From contig CM037586.1 of the NCBI GenBank assembly GCA_021018995.1, forward strand, positions 149,400,060 to 149,464,059: a DNA stretch of 64,000 bases, given 5' to 3'. Within the stretch, counting starts at the first letter, position 1. Every line of letters starts with the position of its first letter. The DNA comes from Chloranthus sessilifolius (Eukaryota; Streptophyta; Magnoliopsida; Chloranthales; Chloranthaceae). Position numbers and translations under genes: made by a program. Shown one piece after another: positions 1 to 13,000 of this stretch. The notes beneath the pieces are model-generated. The model was given only the letters and a program-made list of their open reading frames with translations. It searched no databases and had not been told where the DNA came from.

Positions 1-530
1 AAATGTCGGCAATCCCTCCAGCATGTAACTTCCAGATGAGGAAGTCACGCAATGAAGTACGGGGGATATACAAACGATTTCCTTTGAACAAATACCCATT
101 CAGCAGGGTATAATCGGAGTTAATGTTATTCGAATTTTCAAGGAAAGCAGTATATTCTGTCCTGAAATCTGGGCAATCAGGATAATCTTGTTTCAACTGC
201 TCAAATCCAATGACCTCGGTGCTCATGGACTGCAAAGTCGCCACTCAATGACTAAGCGCATCAACAGCCTTGTTCTCCGCACCGACCTTATGTTTCAATA
301 CGAATGTGAACCCCCCTTGAAGGTACTTGACCCACTTCGCGTGCCTCGGGTTCAACTTTTTCTGGGAAGCAAGAAAACGTAAGGCTTCGTGGTAAAAAAA
401 TAACACAAATTCCTACGGTCTCAGGTAATGTTTCCAATACCACAGAGATCGGACAACCGCATAAAAACTCCTTGTCATAAGTGGAGTATTTCTGCTTCGC
501 CTCATTGAGTTTCTCACTAAAATAGGCCAC
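1..530 (-). pseudogene. gypsy RNase H and linker fragment
   Basis: The minus strand around 530-480 reads MAYFSEKLNEAKQKYSTYDKE, the start of the retroviral-type RNase H of plant gypsy elements. Further left, other frames contain LNPRHAKWV-like and VLKHK-like pieces of the RNase H to integrase linker and an ending like RTSLRDFLIWKLHAGG, the segment before the integrase zinc finger. The frame is lost near 440-400, so this is a broken copy. It continues beyond the left edge. Confidence 0.75.
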
Positions 531-696
531 AGGGTGGCCTTTCTTGGCTTAGCACTCCGCCTATGTCTACACCCGATACGTCACATGCTACTTCAAAGAC
601 TTTAGAAAAGTCCAGTAGGCGCATAACGGGTGCAGTAACTATTTTCTCTTTTATCTCGGCAAAGGCCCTCGTCGCGGCTTTGCTCCACAAGAACTC

Positions 697-1734
697 CTAT
701 TTTCTCATGCAATCGGTAATGGGGGCCATGATAGTGCTAAAGTTCCAGATGAAGCGACGATAAAACATGGCCAAACCGTGGAAGCTACAGACTTCATGAA
801 TATTCCGAGGTTCGGGCCACTCCACAATGGCCTTAACCTTCGCAGGGTCCGCAACCATCCCGTCTACCGAGACAATGAATCTCAAGAATACAACAGAATG
901 CTGCATGAAGGTGCACTTCTTGAGATTTGCATATAACCTCTCCCCCCTCAAGGTATCGCAAACCAACCTCAGGTGGATAATGTGTTGTTCCTTGTCTGGG
1001 CTGTAAATCAGGATGTCATCAAAGTATACGACAAGGAATGACCTCAACACTTGAGTCATAAGCCTCAAGAATGTACTCGGGGCATTGGAAAGCCCAAAAG
1101 GCATGACCATCCACTCATAAAGACCGTCTTTGGTCTTGAAGGCGATTTTCCATTCGTCGTCGTAGCCACTTTTAAGGTCTATCTTGGAAAAGATAGTGGC
1201 TCCAACCATCATGTCAAGCATGCCATCAAGCCGCGGTATGGGAAACCGATACTTAACAGTGATCTTATTAATCGCACGGCTATCCACACACATGCGCCAT
1301 GTACCATCTTTCTTAGGCGTGAGTAAAGCAGGTATAGCACACAGGCTCAGACTCTCTTGTATGAACCCCTTTTGAAGGAGCTCACTAACTTGCCGAGTCA
1401 ACTCGACGTGCTCAACCGGATTCAACCTGTAGTAGGGCAGGTTCGATAATGTAGATCCGGGAACTAAGTCAATTGCGTGTTGAACGTCACGCATAGGAGG
1501 GAGCTCATTAGGTAAGTCTTTAGGGAAGACATCCGCAAATTCATTCAGGATGGGCTCTACCTCCTTGGGGTACTCACAGACTGACTCAGAAGTACTCTCA
1601 ATAGTGACAACGACATATATGACACTCTCATCTAACGATGCCCTCTCGAACTCTGAAGGGCTCACAATGTTGATGGCCTTGGATTGGCCTCCCTTCTTCT
1701 CAACTCTATTGACCGATGGTGCTTTGGGAGCCAA
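697..1734 (-). CDS. gypsy reverse transcriptase fragment (open 345 codons)
   Basis: This is the RNA-directed DNA polymerase part of the gypsy pol. Visible motifs are [21 protein letters not shown] (fingers), [10 protein letters not shown] with the first catalytic Asp, [12 protein letters not shown], and YFDDILIYS with the catalytic Asp pair. A thumb or connection segment ([13 protein letters not shown]...) follows. The upstream 100 residues match the protease to RT spacer. The listed start is only the first Met in an open stretch. In a live element this would be part of a larger polyprotein. The RT motifs themselves look intact although the rest of the element is broken. Confidence 0.85.
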   Translation of the reverse strand: MAPKAPSVNRVEKKGGQSKAINIVSPSEFERASLDESVIYVVVTIESTSESVCEYPKEVEPILNEFADVFPKDLPNELPPMRDVQHAIDLVPGSTLSNLPYYRLNPVEHVELTRQVSELLQKGFIQESLSLCAIPALLTPKKDGTWRMCVDSRAINKITVKYRFPIPRLDGMLDMMVGATIFSKIDLKSGYDDEWKIAFKTKDGLYEWMVMPFGLSNAPSTFLRLMTQVLRSFLVVYFDDILIYSPDKEQHIIHLRLVCDTLRGERLYANLKKCTFMQHSVVFLRFIVSVDGMVADPAKVKAIVEWPEPRNIHEVCSFHGLAMFYRRFIWNFSTIMAPITDCMRK

Positions 1735-1759
1735 AGGGTTAAGAGTGACTTTCTTGCCC

Positions 1760-2110
1760 TTGTAATTGAACGTGCAAATATTAGATCGACCAAAAAATGG
1801 TCATGTTCAAATCATAGAGTCATGGCCTCCCTAAGATAATGTAGCCCACATCCATCGGCACCACATCGCACCATAAGGTGTTTAAGTATGAACCCAACTG
1901 TATGGGTACACGACACCTCTGAGATACGGGAATGGATGAGGAGTTAACTCATGCGACTTTGTAAGGTCTCGGGTGGGCTTCAGGTGTAAGCCCTAAGCAG
2001 GTGATGGTATGTTCTAACACCACATTGGTGCAGCTTCTGTTATCCATAATAACCCTACAACTCTTTGTCCCACATGTGGCAAAGGTGTGGAAGATGTTCT
2101 CCCTTCGCCA
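1760..2110 (-). pseudogene. gypsy aspartic protease remnant
   Basis: The minus strand at about 1900-1770 reads DVVPMDVGYIILGRP followed by a stop where Trp is expected, then [10 protein letters not shown]. This is the C-terminal half of the retropepsin-like domain of plant gypsy elements, just upstream of RT as expected. In-frame stops interrupt it. Confidence 0.65.
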
Positions 2111-2192
2111 ATCCTCCTTTTCATCCCGTTGAGGCTATGCAAAGGCACACCTCACAACTAGAGCGCAACCCATATCATCACCTTCCTCGTCA

Positions 2193-3289
2193 CTAGGTGT
2201 GGCAGACATCTTCCTCATAAACTCTTTCACTTTCTTCTCCTTCTCCGTCGATGAAGAGAATCCTTTGTGGGTCTCTCATAGGGCATTGGGCGGCAAAGTG
2301 TCCCAATCCTTGACATTTATAGCACTTTACATGAGACTCACTCTTCGAGGATTCTCCGGCTACACCCTTTCCTTTGTCAAACCGCACATTGACATGTGGA
2401 TTGTGTGGGTTTGGTCGGCGGATTTCCAACACTAGTTCTCACTTCGCCGGTACGGAGTTGACCGGGGTGAAAATCAGATCGCCTAGTCACCGTCATTTTC
2501 AAATATCGTTCAAGGTCTTGAACAACGGTGTAACAATCGACGAGAGTCTACACAAGGTGGGAGACTAACTCTTTTTGCAAGTCAAGTCTCAATCCTGTGC
2601 AAAATATGGATAGAGTGACTTAAGGGTCTTCGGATACCTTGGCTCTCATCATGAATTCCTCAAATTTGTCAATGTAATCCGAAACGGGCATACTATCTTG
2701 GCGCAAATTTTGCCATTGGTCGAGGAGACGATGGTAGTATGAAGAAGGAACGTACTTCTCTATAAGTCGTTCCTTCATGTCCTCCCAATGGGTAATGGGA
2801 GTACAACCCGCATTCGTTCTGATGCGTTCAACGTTGACCCAAAAGAGTCAGGCTTGACCTATGAGCTTCATTTTAGTAAGTCTAACACATCTTTCATCGC
2901 TCATGCCAAACCACTCAAAGTGCTGATCCATATCGGATAACCAATCGAGGAAGACTTGAGGGTCTAATCTTTCATCGAAAGTTGAGAATTCAACTCGGAC
3001 ATTTTTGAGGAGTCTCCCTTCCGGGTCTTAGTCATCTCCATGATGATCTAACCTATGGTTCCGATTCCGATTATGTTGGTAGCCATTTCGTTCGAAACGG
3101 GGACCATTACGCTCACGAAGTGGTTCGAAGTACTCATCACCCTCGTCTAACCGATGGGCTCGGTCTAACAACCTCTCATTGGATGTTTCAAGTCCTTTGG
3201 GCGGTCTCCAAGGCAGTCATTCGATCATTAATCGATTTTAGATCAGCCCTCATGCCATTAAGAGCTTCGGCAATCCCACTCATGTCCAT
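2193..3289 (-). pseudogene. gypsy gag with CCHC zinc knuckle (broken)
   Basis: The start codon is at 3289 on the minus strand: MDMSGIAEALNGMRADLKSI, a coiled-coil N-terminus typical of this gag. A retrotransposon gag core follows in 3000-2500 (for example 'FLVWLSDMDQHFE...' in pieces), and then a CX2CX4HX4C zinc knuckle, CYKCQGLGHFAAQC, near 2330-2285. Frame changes and stops divide it. Confidence 0.7.
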
Positions 3290-3426
3290 AGTGATACGGT
3301 TCACTAATTGATGGGTTCTAGAATGGAATGCAAAATAAACACTTTGGCCAAAACAGAAATAATATGTGATGAAAATTAAAGTACAATGAATACAATGTCA
3401 CACAGTATGTCCTAACCTAGAACCTA

Positions 3427-3440
3427 GGTCTCTAATACCA
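3427..3440 (-). promoter_or_regulatory. tRNA-iMet primer binding site of gypsy element
   Basis: The minus strand reads TGGTATTAGAGACC, which matches the usual plant PBS TGGTATCAGAGC at most positions. It lies 4 bases inside a sequence ending GCGTCA, the expected CA end of the 5' LTR. Confidence 0.7.
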
Positions 3441-3444
3441 AAAC

Positions 3445-4440
3445 TGACGCAGGACGATACCCTAAACTACGTGAATACGATGGTTAATTGCTTGTCGAAA
3501 TTAAATTGAATTAAATAAGCAATAAATCTGAAAATATAACGAATACCTTAGGCGTTCATAGTCCCCCATGTGAAGAGATCACGTTTGGTTCGAGTAGGGT
3601 TCAGCCTTTGCGCTAGATTCGTTAGGTTGCAGCGCAGATCGTCCTAGAGATAGAACTCTAGGTTTTCCCAGATTAGGGCACTCACAGTTCAATGATGGAA
3701 TCTCTAGTCCTTCTATGGCTTACGGGATCGGGTCGAAACAATGGATGAGAGATAGCTAGGGTTTGGGAGTCGGGTATTTGGATGGGAGATAGCAAATTTG
3801 GGTTGTTTGAAATAAAGCTGGAACGATAGACTGAAAGGATAAACAGTAAAGATAGATTGTGGGCTTCACACCCTTGGCTTCACACCAAACCCTTATCGGG
3901 AAGAAGAATCACTCTCCGTATAGGCTCATCTCAAGCACACAAGCAAAAGCTCTTTTCAGTAATCATCAACTAATTACATTATTTAACTTAAGGACTTTAT
4001 ATAGGAGTCCTTTCAAACGAAAATAAAACCCTAAAACAAATACCAAAAGGACAAGTATGCCCTGAAAGTTCAGTTCGAATTTAAGAAAAAACAAAAAAAA
4101 TGTAAGCTACGCAATTTCGATCGATCAAAAAAACATATTCCAAAAGTTCACCGCAGAAATTCGATCGATAGAATTGAAACTCAATCGATCGAATGGAAAT
4201 TCGATCGATCGATCGAATTATATACTCTAGAACATATGTTTTTCCTCTCGCTGTCGTTCAATCGATTGAAATTACAATTCGATCGATCGAATTTGCCGGT
4301 TCCTCCAATTCTTCATCTTTCGCCTCTTTTCACCTATTTCTATTTTTCATTCTGCTTCTTCCGACGTCGGTATATACGAAACGGTCCATATCCAATGTCT
4401 ATGATGTCGGCGTCCCTGTCATCGATTCATGGAAGATCCA
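3445..4440 (-). repeat. 5' LTR of the gypsy element (outer end uncertain)
   Basis: The LTR begins on the plus strand with TGACGC at 3445 (minus-strand end ...GCGTCA) next to the PBS. A TATA-like motif on the minus strand lies at 3996-4003 (TATATAAA). The outer part (4113-4300) is full of TCGATCGA palindromes. I could not find the matching terminal TG on the far side, so the right boundary is a guess. A related block occurs at 15180-15430. Confidence 0.5.
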
Positions 4441-4479
4441 AGACATTAGAGGTATGGATTTAAGGCTTTTATGATGGTA

Positions 4480-6338
4480 ATAGTAGCATTTAATGTTCAT
4501 TAGAAAAAGGGGTTAAAATGGTTAAGGTTTAGTGAGGATCGAATTTGGGGAAAAACTCATATCTGAACATCTCTGATCCTCAAGCGCACGAGCTTAAGAG
4601 CTCGCTCGCGCGAGTCTCAGAGAACGGACTTAGGGAGCCTCGCGAGAACTTAAGTAAAGCTGTGAGAATCCTGTGTCTCGCTCGTGCGAGGACTTAAGGG
4701 TAATAGAGCTAGCTCGAGCGAGGCCTCGGGCGACACCCTCCAAATAACTAAATGTCAGTTCGGTCGCGCGAGGTTTTTGCCAGATTGGGCTCGCGCGCCC
4801 GAGCCTCGGGGCTTGCTCACGCGAGGAACATGGTACTTCACCTTATTCTTTTCTCCTGAATTCTTCAGTAGTGTATGTCTTGTGTTCTTCTAGTCATTCT
4901 TATAGGATGTTTGGATACTTTTGATTATAAGATCAACACGTGAAGATTATGTGAGTGCGTGCATGATACTATTGATTTAATCTCTGTGTGACTCCACTTG
5001 AGGTAAGGAAAACTTCGTGGCATGTGTATTCTCTTTCAAGTAGAATGTATGTAGTGATGTAATAGAAATGTGTGTGCTTTCCGAATTTTGCTTTCAAATC
5101 GCGTGAATTCATTATGTAGTTTTAAATATACTAAATTAGACAATGTGAGCACTAAGAGGAAATATGCGCGTGCGTGTGTGCACTATGTGTGTAAGTTCGA
5201 AGTCCTTATTTGTGTGATATGTGAAGGACATGTGTGTGACATCAATAGTGATGAACTTAAGTACGTGTGGACATGTGAGAACCTTGAATTACTATATTTA
5301 GCACAAACTCACGATGATAAACTACATATAAACTTACACTTTGATTTAAGGTTTAACTGTGAATACCCAACTGACAAGGCAGGATATCCGTGACCGACAC
5401 GGCAGGATATCCGTGACCGGTACGGCGGGATATCCGTACAAATCCCGTACCGGTTTGGCGGGATATCCGTTCTTTGATTTCCAACAGTGGAAATACTTCG
5501 TTCAGCACAAGTCACCTCATGCAAAGGGACTTGGGCATTGTGCAATGGTTCATGTGAACGACAATGGTGGGTACTTCCATCTGGGGCTCGATACTATATT
5601 GCTTGAGCAATTATTTCAGTGATTCCTTTAAGTGTGTGCGTATAAGAGTGTGTTTCGTTCAACAATGAGAAGTGTGTTTTTAAACCATGCATCAGATAGC
5701 CTGTTTAGTCTAATAAATGTTTCAAATTATATTCGTATGCTTTGAAATGTGTCACGAAAGATATGTGAGATGTGGATGATATACATGCTATTTGTTTTCC
5801 TTATTGAGCTATGATGTAGCTCACCCTTCGACTATACATCTATGGTTCCGAGTTAGCTGAAGACACCGAGAACTAGGATTTGGAGGACTCAGATTACGTA
5901 CCTTTGGAGGAGTCGAAGCCCCCTCCAAAAGATTTCTTTTAGTAGGCGTGCGCTGGGGCACTCTGATAGTTTTGTGAAAATCATTGTAAGGCTTGGTACG
6001 CCCGGCCATTTATGTTTTGTAAGAAGTCAAGTACTTTGAGATATTCGATTCTTTTTGTGAACCATCCCTATGTAACTGTTGTTGTATCACGGATGGTTCG
6101 GTTCGGTTCTTTTGTCCATGCGATTGGCATAAGAATTGAACCGTCTTTTGTGGTTAGAATTATCTTATATAGAATTGAATGTTCAATTGCTTTATGATGA
6201 ATTTATTTGATTATTAGACGTGCTTTGTTTCCGCTCTGGCGTAGATGTACCAAGTGTTCTATGCGTGATATCGGGTATGACCTTAATGGTTGTATTGACG
6301 GCACAAGTTTCGGGGTGCCGAAATCCGGGCTGTCACAA
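4480..6338 (+). repeat. Probable solo LTR (gypsy type), left end truncated or unclear
   Basis: The block ends with GGGCTGTCACA at 6328-6338, a typical plant LTR end. It holds a cluster of TCGCGCGAG/CTCGCGCGAG motifs at 4590-4830 and a short tandem array with GGATATCC at 5380-5470, and a TATA-like CTATATTTA near 5290. No gag or pol coding was seen, so a solo LTR is the simplest reading. The matching TGTGACA start was not found. Confidence 0.5.
5378..5470 (+). repeat. Short tandem array around GGATATCC
   Basis: There are four units of about 22-36 bp, each with GGCRGGATATCCGT and spaced by CCGACAC or CCGGTACGG. The core GGATATCC is a perfect palindrome. It lies inside the presumed solo LTR. Confidence 0.8.
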
Positions 6339-6339
6339 A

Positions 6340-6640
6340 ATGAGTCTCTAAGCAGCCCCGATAAAGAGCATATCAAAAATATTGTTTGAGTGTACCATCA
6401 GACGGTTGTTTTTATATTCCATGTGGCACAAACCCAAATCACATGTCACACCTCACACTCAAATGAGATTTTAGGGCCCTTTTTGGATCTATGCCACATT
6501 GAATCAAATAGTAATCGTCTGATGATATGCCCATGATCTCAAGACCCTTGTGCGGAAGATTGGGGTGGGGCAAACAACTGCAACGTCTGATTCAAAGCAT
6601 TCAATGCTTTTTGGCGTAGGTGCCCTCCAAGATTCCGTGG
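6340..6640. mobile_element. Degenerate foldback MITE, relative of the 50.4-kb element
   Basis: The stretch ATGATCTCAAGACCC...GGAAGATTGGGGTGGGGCAA at 6534-6580 resembles the right arm of the element at 50416-50844 (GATCTCAAGATCC...GGAAGATCGGGGTGAAACA). The left part (CATCAGACGG...) and right part (CGTCTGATT...) form a weak inverted repeat. The ends are not clear. Confidence 0.4.
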
Positions 6641-6778
6641 GTGTTAATAAAGCTACCCAAATTATTTGCATCTCCAATACAACCTTATTACTTTCATTAA
6701 GCTTTGGTGAGGGTATAAAATTTTAAAATAGATTTAAGTCTAGGCATATAATGAGAAGTGGTTTAGCAAGGATACCAC

Positions 6779-7167
6779 CTTGATTGCTGGCCTTCTGGTA
6801 GATTTTGTGTTGGTCTCATTGTTCCACCTGATGAGCATGCCACTATTATTTTTGAGCTTTTATCTAGCTTCGACTCCACACCTATCAGCAGAAAAAAACA
6901 TAATATATGAGGCAGAATTGTAACCTCAAGTTGCATGCATAAAACATATTAAAAAGCGCACAAAGAGCATACTTTGCATAAACTCAGGGTTCTCTTCAGT
7001 GCCAGAGAAGATGCCAAAGAAGGCAAATGCAGCACGCCTAGCAATATCCCACGCTGTCCACTCCTTTATGAGTCTATATATTTGCACATTAATAGCACCA
7101 GGTGGATGAGCCTACACAAGGGAACAAGAGATAGTCCGGAATATGGCCTAGCAAGATAATCTGGATG

Positions 7168-7231
<64 letters not shown>

Positions 7232-7739
7232 CAAGAGTTGCTCAGTACCAGCAATGTTTATAATCAGGTTCAGTGTGTAAAATTTATACCAACCAGGACT
7301 GTGACATATCAAGAGATCAATAAGGGCATTGTTTTTTCTGCCATGTCCGCTGCACTGAGTGAATAAAAGAAAATGTGCATAGAGGTGTGCAATTTTTCAC
7401 TCAAAATTTAAGTAGATCCGTACTCCACACCATGTTTGTGATGAATCTGGGACATTATTTTGCATGTTTCAGATTGAATCCCAAAAAAATATCTCAAATT
7501 TTTAGAGTGATCAATTCTGTGTTTCCTTTTAAGATATACACCATAATCTGACTCATTTTATCAGTACCAAGACACAATAATTACACCAAGATTGAGAACG
7601 AGAAAAATAGGATCTTCAACTTAGAATAAATGGTAAAAGCGATTGATTAGGGTACTAATGGACCTAAGGATTCCTCAAATATATGCTGCTTGTCAAATAA
7701 ATAAAACATCCAAGGAATGATTATACAATATATATATAT

Positions 7740-7788
<49 letters not shown>

Positions 7789-10061
7789 CAGGACTATACA
7801 TCTAAAAATTTTAATCAAAAGAGCTCCTTATATATGGGAGGAGCAACTACTTACATATTTCATATCTAGACAAGTTGGGACTAAACCTATACCTAAGCAC
7901 CCACATAAGAACTTACTACATATTACTTCTAACCATGGGTCAAAATTCCGGATGAAACCGATAGGTATCAGACAATACGTATCGGTTTCGGAGCAGATTG
8001 AGTCGATGCATTCGATGTATCGACCAATATATTTTGGTATGTATCAGCCGATACATACAAATGTATCATCCAAAACTGCAATGTATCGTCTGATACGTAT
8101 CGGTTTTGGGGCTGGCTGATACATACTGCCAAACCGAGACTTTGACCCATGCTTCGAACATTTAAACAAATATGGATCCTACATCATCAACATCTCCAAC
8201 ACTAGACACCTACCACACACCACAGTTAAGCATATTATTTCCAACATAGGGTGGATGCATGAAGGAACAAGAAGGATACAATTAGGAATGAGCGCATAAA
8301 GAAAATTATAGACAATCGCTTGAGATATTTTCATCAGAGAACTCACACAGCATTTGTATGAAGAATTGATGATAGACGTACAAGGAAGAGAAGAGGAAAA
8401 CTATTAAAGACTTGGAAAGAAGTAATAAGAAACGACATGAAGAATTGTGGGGTAACATAGAGTTTAGCCCTAAACAAAAATGAATTGAGACATAGGAGCG
8501 CAAGGTCAACCCAAATAGATGCAAGGAGAAGAAGATGAAGATGATGATGGTGAGAGCAGCCCTATGAACTGATAACCCTTTTTATTTGGAAATGGGGATA
8601 AACTTGTGTTAGTAAATGTTAGATACATTGAAGTCCTTCCATGATCTAATAAGGATAATGTTTGTGTGTAGGCCAAAGATTAAATGTGTAAACAAAACGC
8701 GTTTTTGTGTAAAAAACAACCCTCAATGGGTAGAAGTCACAGAAAAGAGAATCATGCTACTTTCAAGAATTCAGATGGAGCATGCTACATGTGACTATAT
8801 TTTTCATTACATGCCCCCTCGTTCAGACGATAAATCAGGCCGAAACTTGCATCTGTGAACAATTTGTTATATCTGAATACAATGCAAACTTCAAGAAAAA
8901 ATTTGCTAGTATTAACGGGAGTACAGAGAATGTAACCTCTTTGAACTCTGCCTCTGGCCGTACATCAAGGATGACAAAGCTATTTTCATTCTGAAGGCGC
9001 AAAGCCTCCTTCACATCCACGCTCCGTACCTGCAAATGAAGCGATTCCTTTTGCTAAAATGCATCGTCATATTCCATGGTTTGCACAAGAGAGTACCAAA
9101 TAAATTTGCATCGATGTATTATATCCCTATAACACCAAGCCATCAGATAGAAAATTCATAATTCTGAAAAAGAAGAAAATTTGTTAACAATGTGGTAGTT
9201 AAAAACATTCTTAAGCAACAAGAGAATACTCAATGAACGAATGTAGATATCAAAATGTGAGGTCTGTCCAAAATAATAGCTGGGACTGAACATATGATGG
9301 ATGCAAAAGGAGGACCCTCAAATGGACCATAACCCATTCATAAAGAGGATTCAAATATGAGAAGTTGTTCAGCAGATGCCAAAATCAATCAATTAAGAAA
9401 AAATAAGAACATATGTTTGATACATAGAAAAAATTAAGAAATGATAATTTACCAATAAAAAAGAATAAAAAAATAAAACATCAAGACTGAAAAGCATATG
9501 TTTGATACCTAAATTGGACTTGTAAGTTATGCATACATTACCACCCCCTATAAACAAAATGCGTTACTGTGGAGGACCTGAGATTTTCAAGTCTTCCCTA
9601 ACTTTCTGAGACACTGGAGTCACAATTGATAAATCACAACAGTGGGAATTCCTAAAGTTCTCTGAGGTAGACGGAAAACCTTATGGCAAAACTGGTAGAA
9701 CCAAGGATCAAAATTTCGGCCGAAATTTCGGTCATATTTTGTATGGGATTCAAAATTTCGGTCGAAATTTCGGTCCAAATTTTTGGTTTTGGTCATGCCC
9801 GAAACCGAAATTTTACCTGATATTTTGATCCTTGGGTAGAACAGCAGAACCTTTAGTGAAATATATCAGAAGCAAAAGAACATTTGCAACCAGTGTAAGC
9901 GTAACTCCAATGGCCGAATCCCATGTGCCACTAACTGTTGTTAGTAAGACCTTGATGTTCTAGAAAGAGGGGTGTCTGTAGTGTAATTGTGTGTGTATGT
10001 ATTATATCTACAACTTAATATAAATGCTAGTGAGGGCCCTCTAACTCACTAAGCCTTCACA

Positions 10062-10097
<36 letters not shown>

Positions 10098-13000
10098 CCC
10101 TTATCTACCCTAAATCTAATATCATCTACCGAACCCTAATACCACCAACCTAACCCTTATACCACTACGCTTAGAGTTCTACTTGGTATCAGAGCCAATC
10201 CTGTGCACAACCCTCGAGAGTCGCCACATCTCCAGCTTAACTGATGTCATGCTGATGTCAGCAGGTCAAGAAATGTTGACCTCCGTTTGACCCAAAAACT
10301 GGCTCATCGGAATTCGATTCTTGCAGCATCGTGACCTGAAGCATGGTTATTGGAGAATCGAAAGCATCTTTGCATCGTCTATCCCTGGACCAGAGCTGCA
10401 TTTTCTGTCGTTTTATCCGGGATCTCTATCTCTCGTGTTTAATTCTTTTTAGCACTGTGTAGGATTTGAAAAACAAAGGCCCAATCAAAGATAAGGAAAC
10501 ATGAGTTATATATTGATGCTAGAATATACTCAAACGAGAGCTTATTGTCACATGACTGGCTAATACCGATGTAATGGCCACAATAGTTTGTATAGCACTT
10601 CCTGCATGTGTAAAGATTACTTGCAATGGAGTGAGTTGGTTGGAACATAATTAACAATAGTATAATGGAGTGCCTGTTAGTTAAGCAATTCAAATTATGT
10701 CTAAACAACTAGCATGTCACTTCCCAAAATCAAAAGGATGTGCATGCAAATCTCATGTGATTTAATATGATTATCGACAAGATAAGATTCTATAAAGAAG
10801 TTTCTTAAATAATTCAGGAGAATGTTTCTGGGGGTTGAGAAAAAACTACAAGAAGCTACTGTCAGGCTAGTTGATTAAACCTTTGGTATTGTTTCACAGG
10901 TGATGAGATACTACTTAAGAAATAGAGGAAAAACAAGGGCCACACAGAGATAAGGGATAAATAAGACCTTATGCGATCAAGGAACGGGTATAATATTCAA
11001 CAACAAAGGGTTGGAAACTCCCCAAGTGGTAAGACTGTCCACAACCAAGTTTGCCTTGCTATGAATAGGAGAAAAAGAAACAGAGTGGTTTCCACCAGAT
11101 CTGACACTTCCTCAACCACCAAGGAGTAACAATGTGAATCCTCAACCATCTAACTATGCCGAGTGAGTTGTCCTCAACAATTGATGGAAATAGATTAAAA
11201 TCATGCAAAGAGCACATACCTACATGAAAGGACCCCAATTTTTTTTTTAGATTTTTTTAGGGGTGCACCAGGCCCATATTGGAGTGCAACATATGGGTGT
11301 TGCTTGAGGACTCCAATAGAAAGCTATTGTTGTGAGCCCTCCCCCAAAAGAAATTAATTTAATATCTTATAGATCAGGAATCAGATATTAAACTGATAAG
11401 AATTTTTCAGATATAGACCACGTATCAGATATAGCAAGCTATTGTTTGGCAAAGTTGCTTTCAAAAAGCACTTTTCAGGGTAAAATATTAGGTTAGAAGC
11501 ACTTTCCACCCAAGGACTTGGCCACCTCTAGCAGAAAATGGAGAAGCAGCCCTAGGCTGCTTCTCCAAACACACCGTTTTAAACTAGAGTGGCCACGTCC
11601 TTGGGTGGAAAGTGCTCCTCACCCAATATTTTGTTGGAAATATTCATATAGATTGCACGAAAAGATAAAGGATTGAAATGAATGGTCTGATTCGAGGCAC
11701 GTTGAATATCGTTGTCTTTAAACCAATATTTGCCCCTACCACTATAATCGAGTAGTCACCAATAGGTTACCGGCAAATCAGTTCCAAGATACAATGAACC
11801 GGCAGTGTATTCTTGTAATAGATTTGGTGAATTTGATCACGCAACCAAAACACCAAATAGCGCAAGAGACTTAGAAACGGTATTTAAAATTGGGGAAGAA
11901 ATGTGAAAATGCTACAAATGAAAATGGGGTCTCGGATCCCTTTTATAGAAATCAATAGGTGCGAACGCACCGTTTCGTGAAAAGACATATCCATTTAAAG
12001 GTACTGAATGGACACAACGGTTACAAATCAAACGTTTAAAAAAGTTAAACGGTAATAAATCAAACAATTAAAATTTGGTTACACTTTTCTCTAAAAAGAT
12101 AATAATTAAATGCACTGCAACACACCGCCACGCCACATACACGTGTCATGCCTATGCCCGTGCCTGTCCCGTCCTAGCCCGCCACGCACGCTTGTGTGTG
12201 ACTAATGAGGAGCATGGAGGTGGAAAATACAAAATTCGGTGCCCCCTGGGTGAAGGCTACAAGCCTTGAGCCAAGGCTTTGATATGTAAGTCAAACCCAT
12301 TTCCTGGGTTACACGATGTGGGACAAAACCCACTACACGGTAAAAACTTTAAAAGCTTTAAAATATCCAACAATCCCCCACTATTTTAAAATTTTAAAAT
12401 AAAAATTTTTTAAGGGACTTTTAAAATATCAAGCAATCTCCCACTATTTTAAATATTTAAAGCAAAGCAAAGCCAGAAATATGTGCATAAATGAAAATAT
12501 CTAACAAACTTGAATTTTCACTTTAGTGAAAAATAATTCAAAGTTTGTCAAGATCTTTAGTGAAACTAAGTCTTGAACTAACGATCTTATACGATAAATC
12601 GGAATTATTTCACACATATTTCACATATTTGGTGTTCAATAAAAAAGGTTAACACATTTAGGCCTTATGCTAGTACCTTGATTTTCGTAAGTATATGAGA
12701 TAAAGCCATGTCTCATTGAAAGCGGCTTCACCCTCACACTTATATAGGTAAACCTATAAGAGATATCCCTGTAACTTTTAATATTTTAACATATAGTGTT
12801 ATAGAACTATTAAGAGCAATGCTCAACCTCCCCTTATCTATTACAGGTGAAACACTATCTTTCCTGAGATGTATATGAGATTTATTTCTCATCAATGTAG
12901 TGCCCTTTAGCTGCCATGTATTTACGACTTTTTTTCCCTTTAAACCTCAACATTGATTAAACAATATTAGGTAAGGTTCCCATCATAAGTGACTGTTTAG

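Larger units (their letters stand above)
1..3440 (-). mobile_element. Degraded Ty3/gypsy retrotransposon, internal region (runs off left edge)
   Basis: Read on the minus strand, the order is primer binding site, gag, protease, reverse transcriptase, RNase H, which is the Ty3/gypsy pol order; integrase would lie left of position 1. Several parts are in different frames or hold stop codons, so the copy is dead. It lies in what I infer to be the last intron of the STR14-like rhodanese gene, because exon 5 of that gene (6779) ends in a splice donor and no later exon is visible in the window. It could instead be intergenic if the last exon has been lost. Confidence 0.9.
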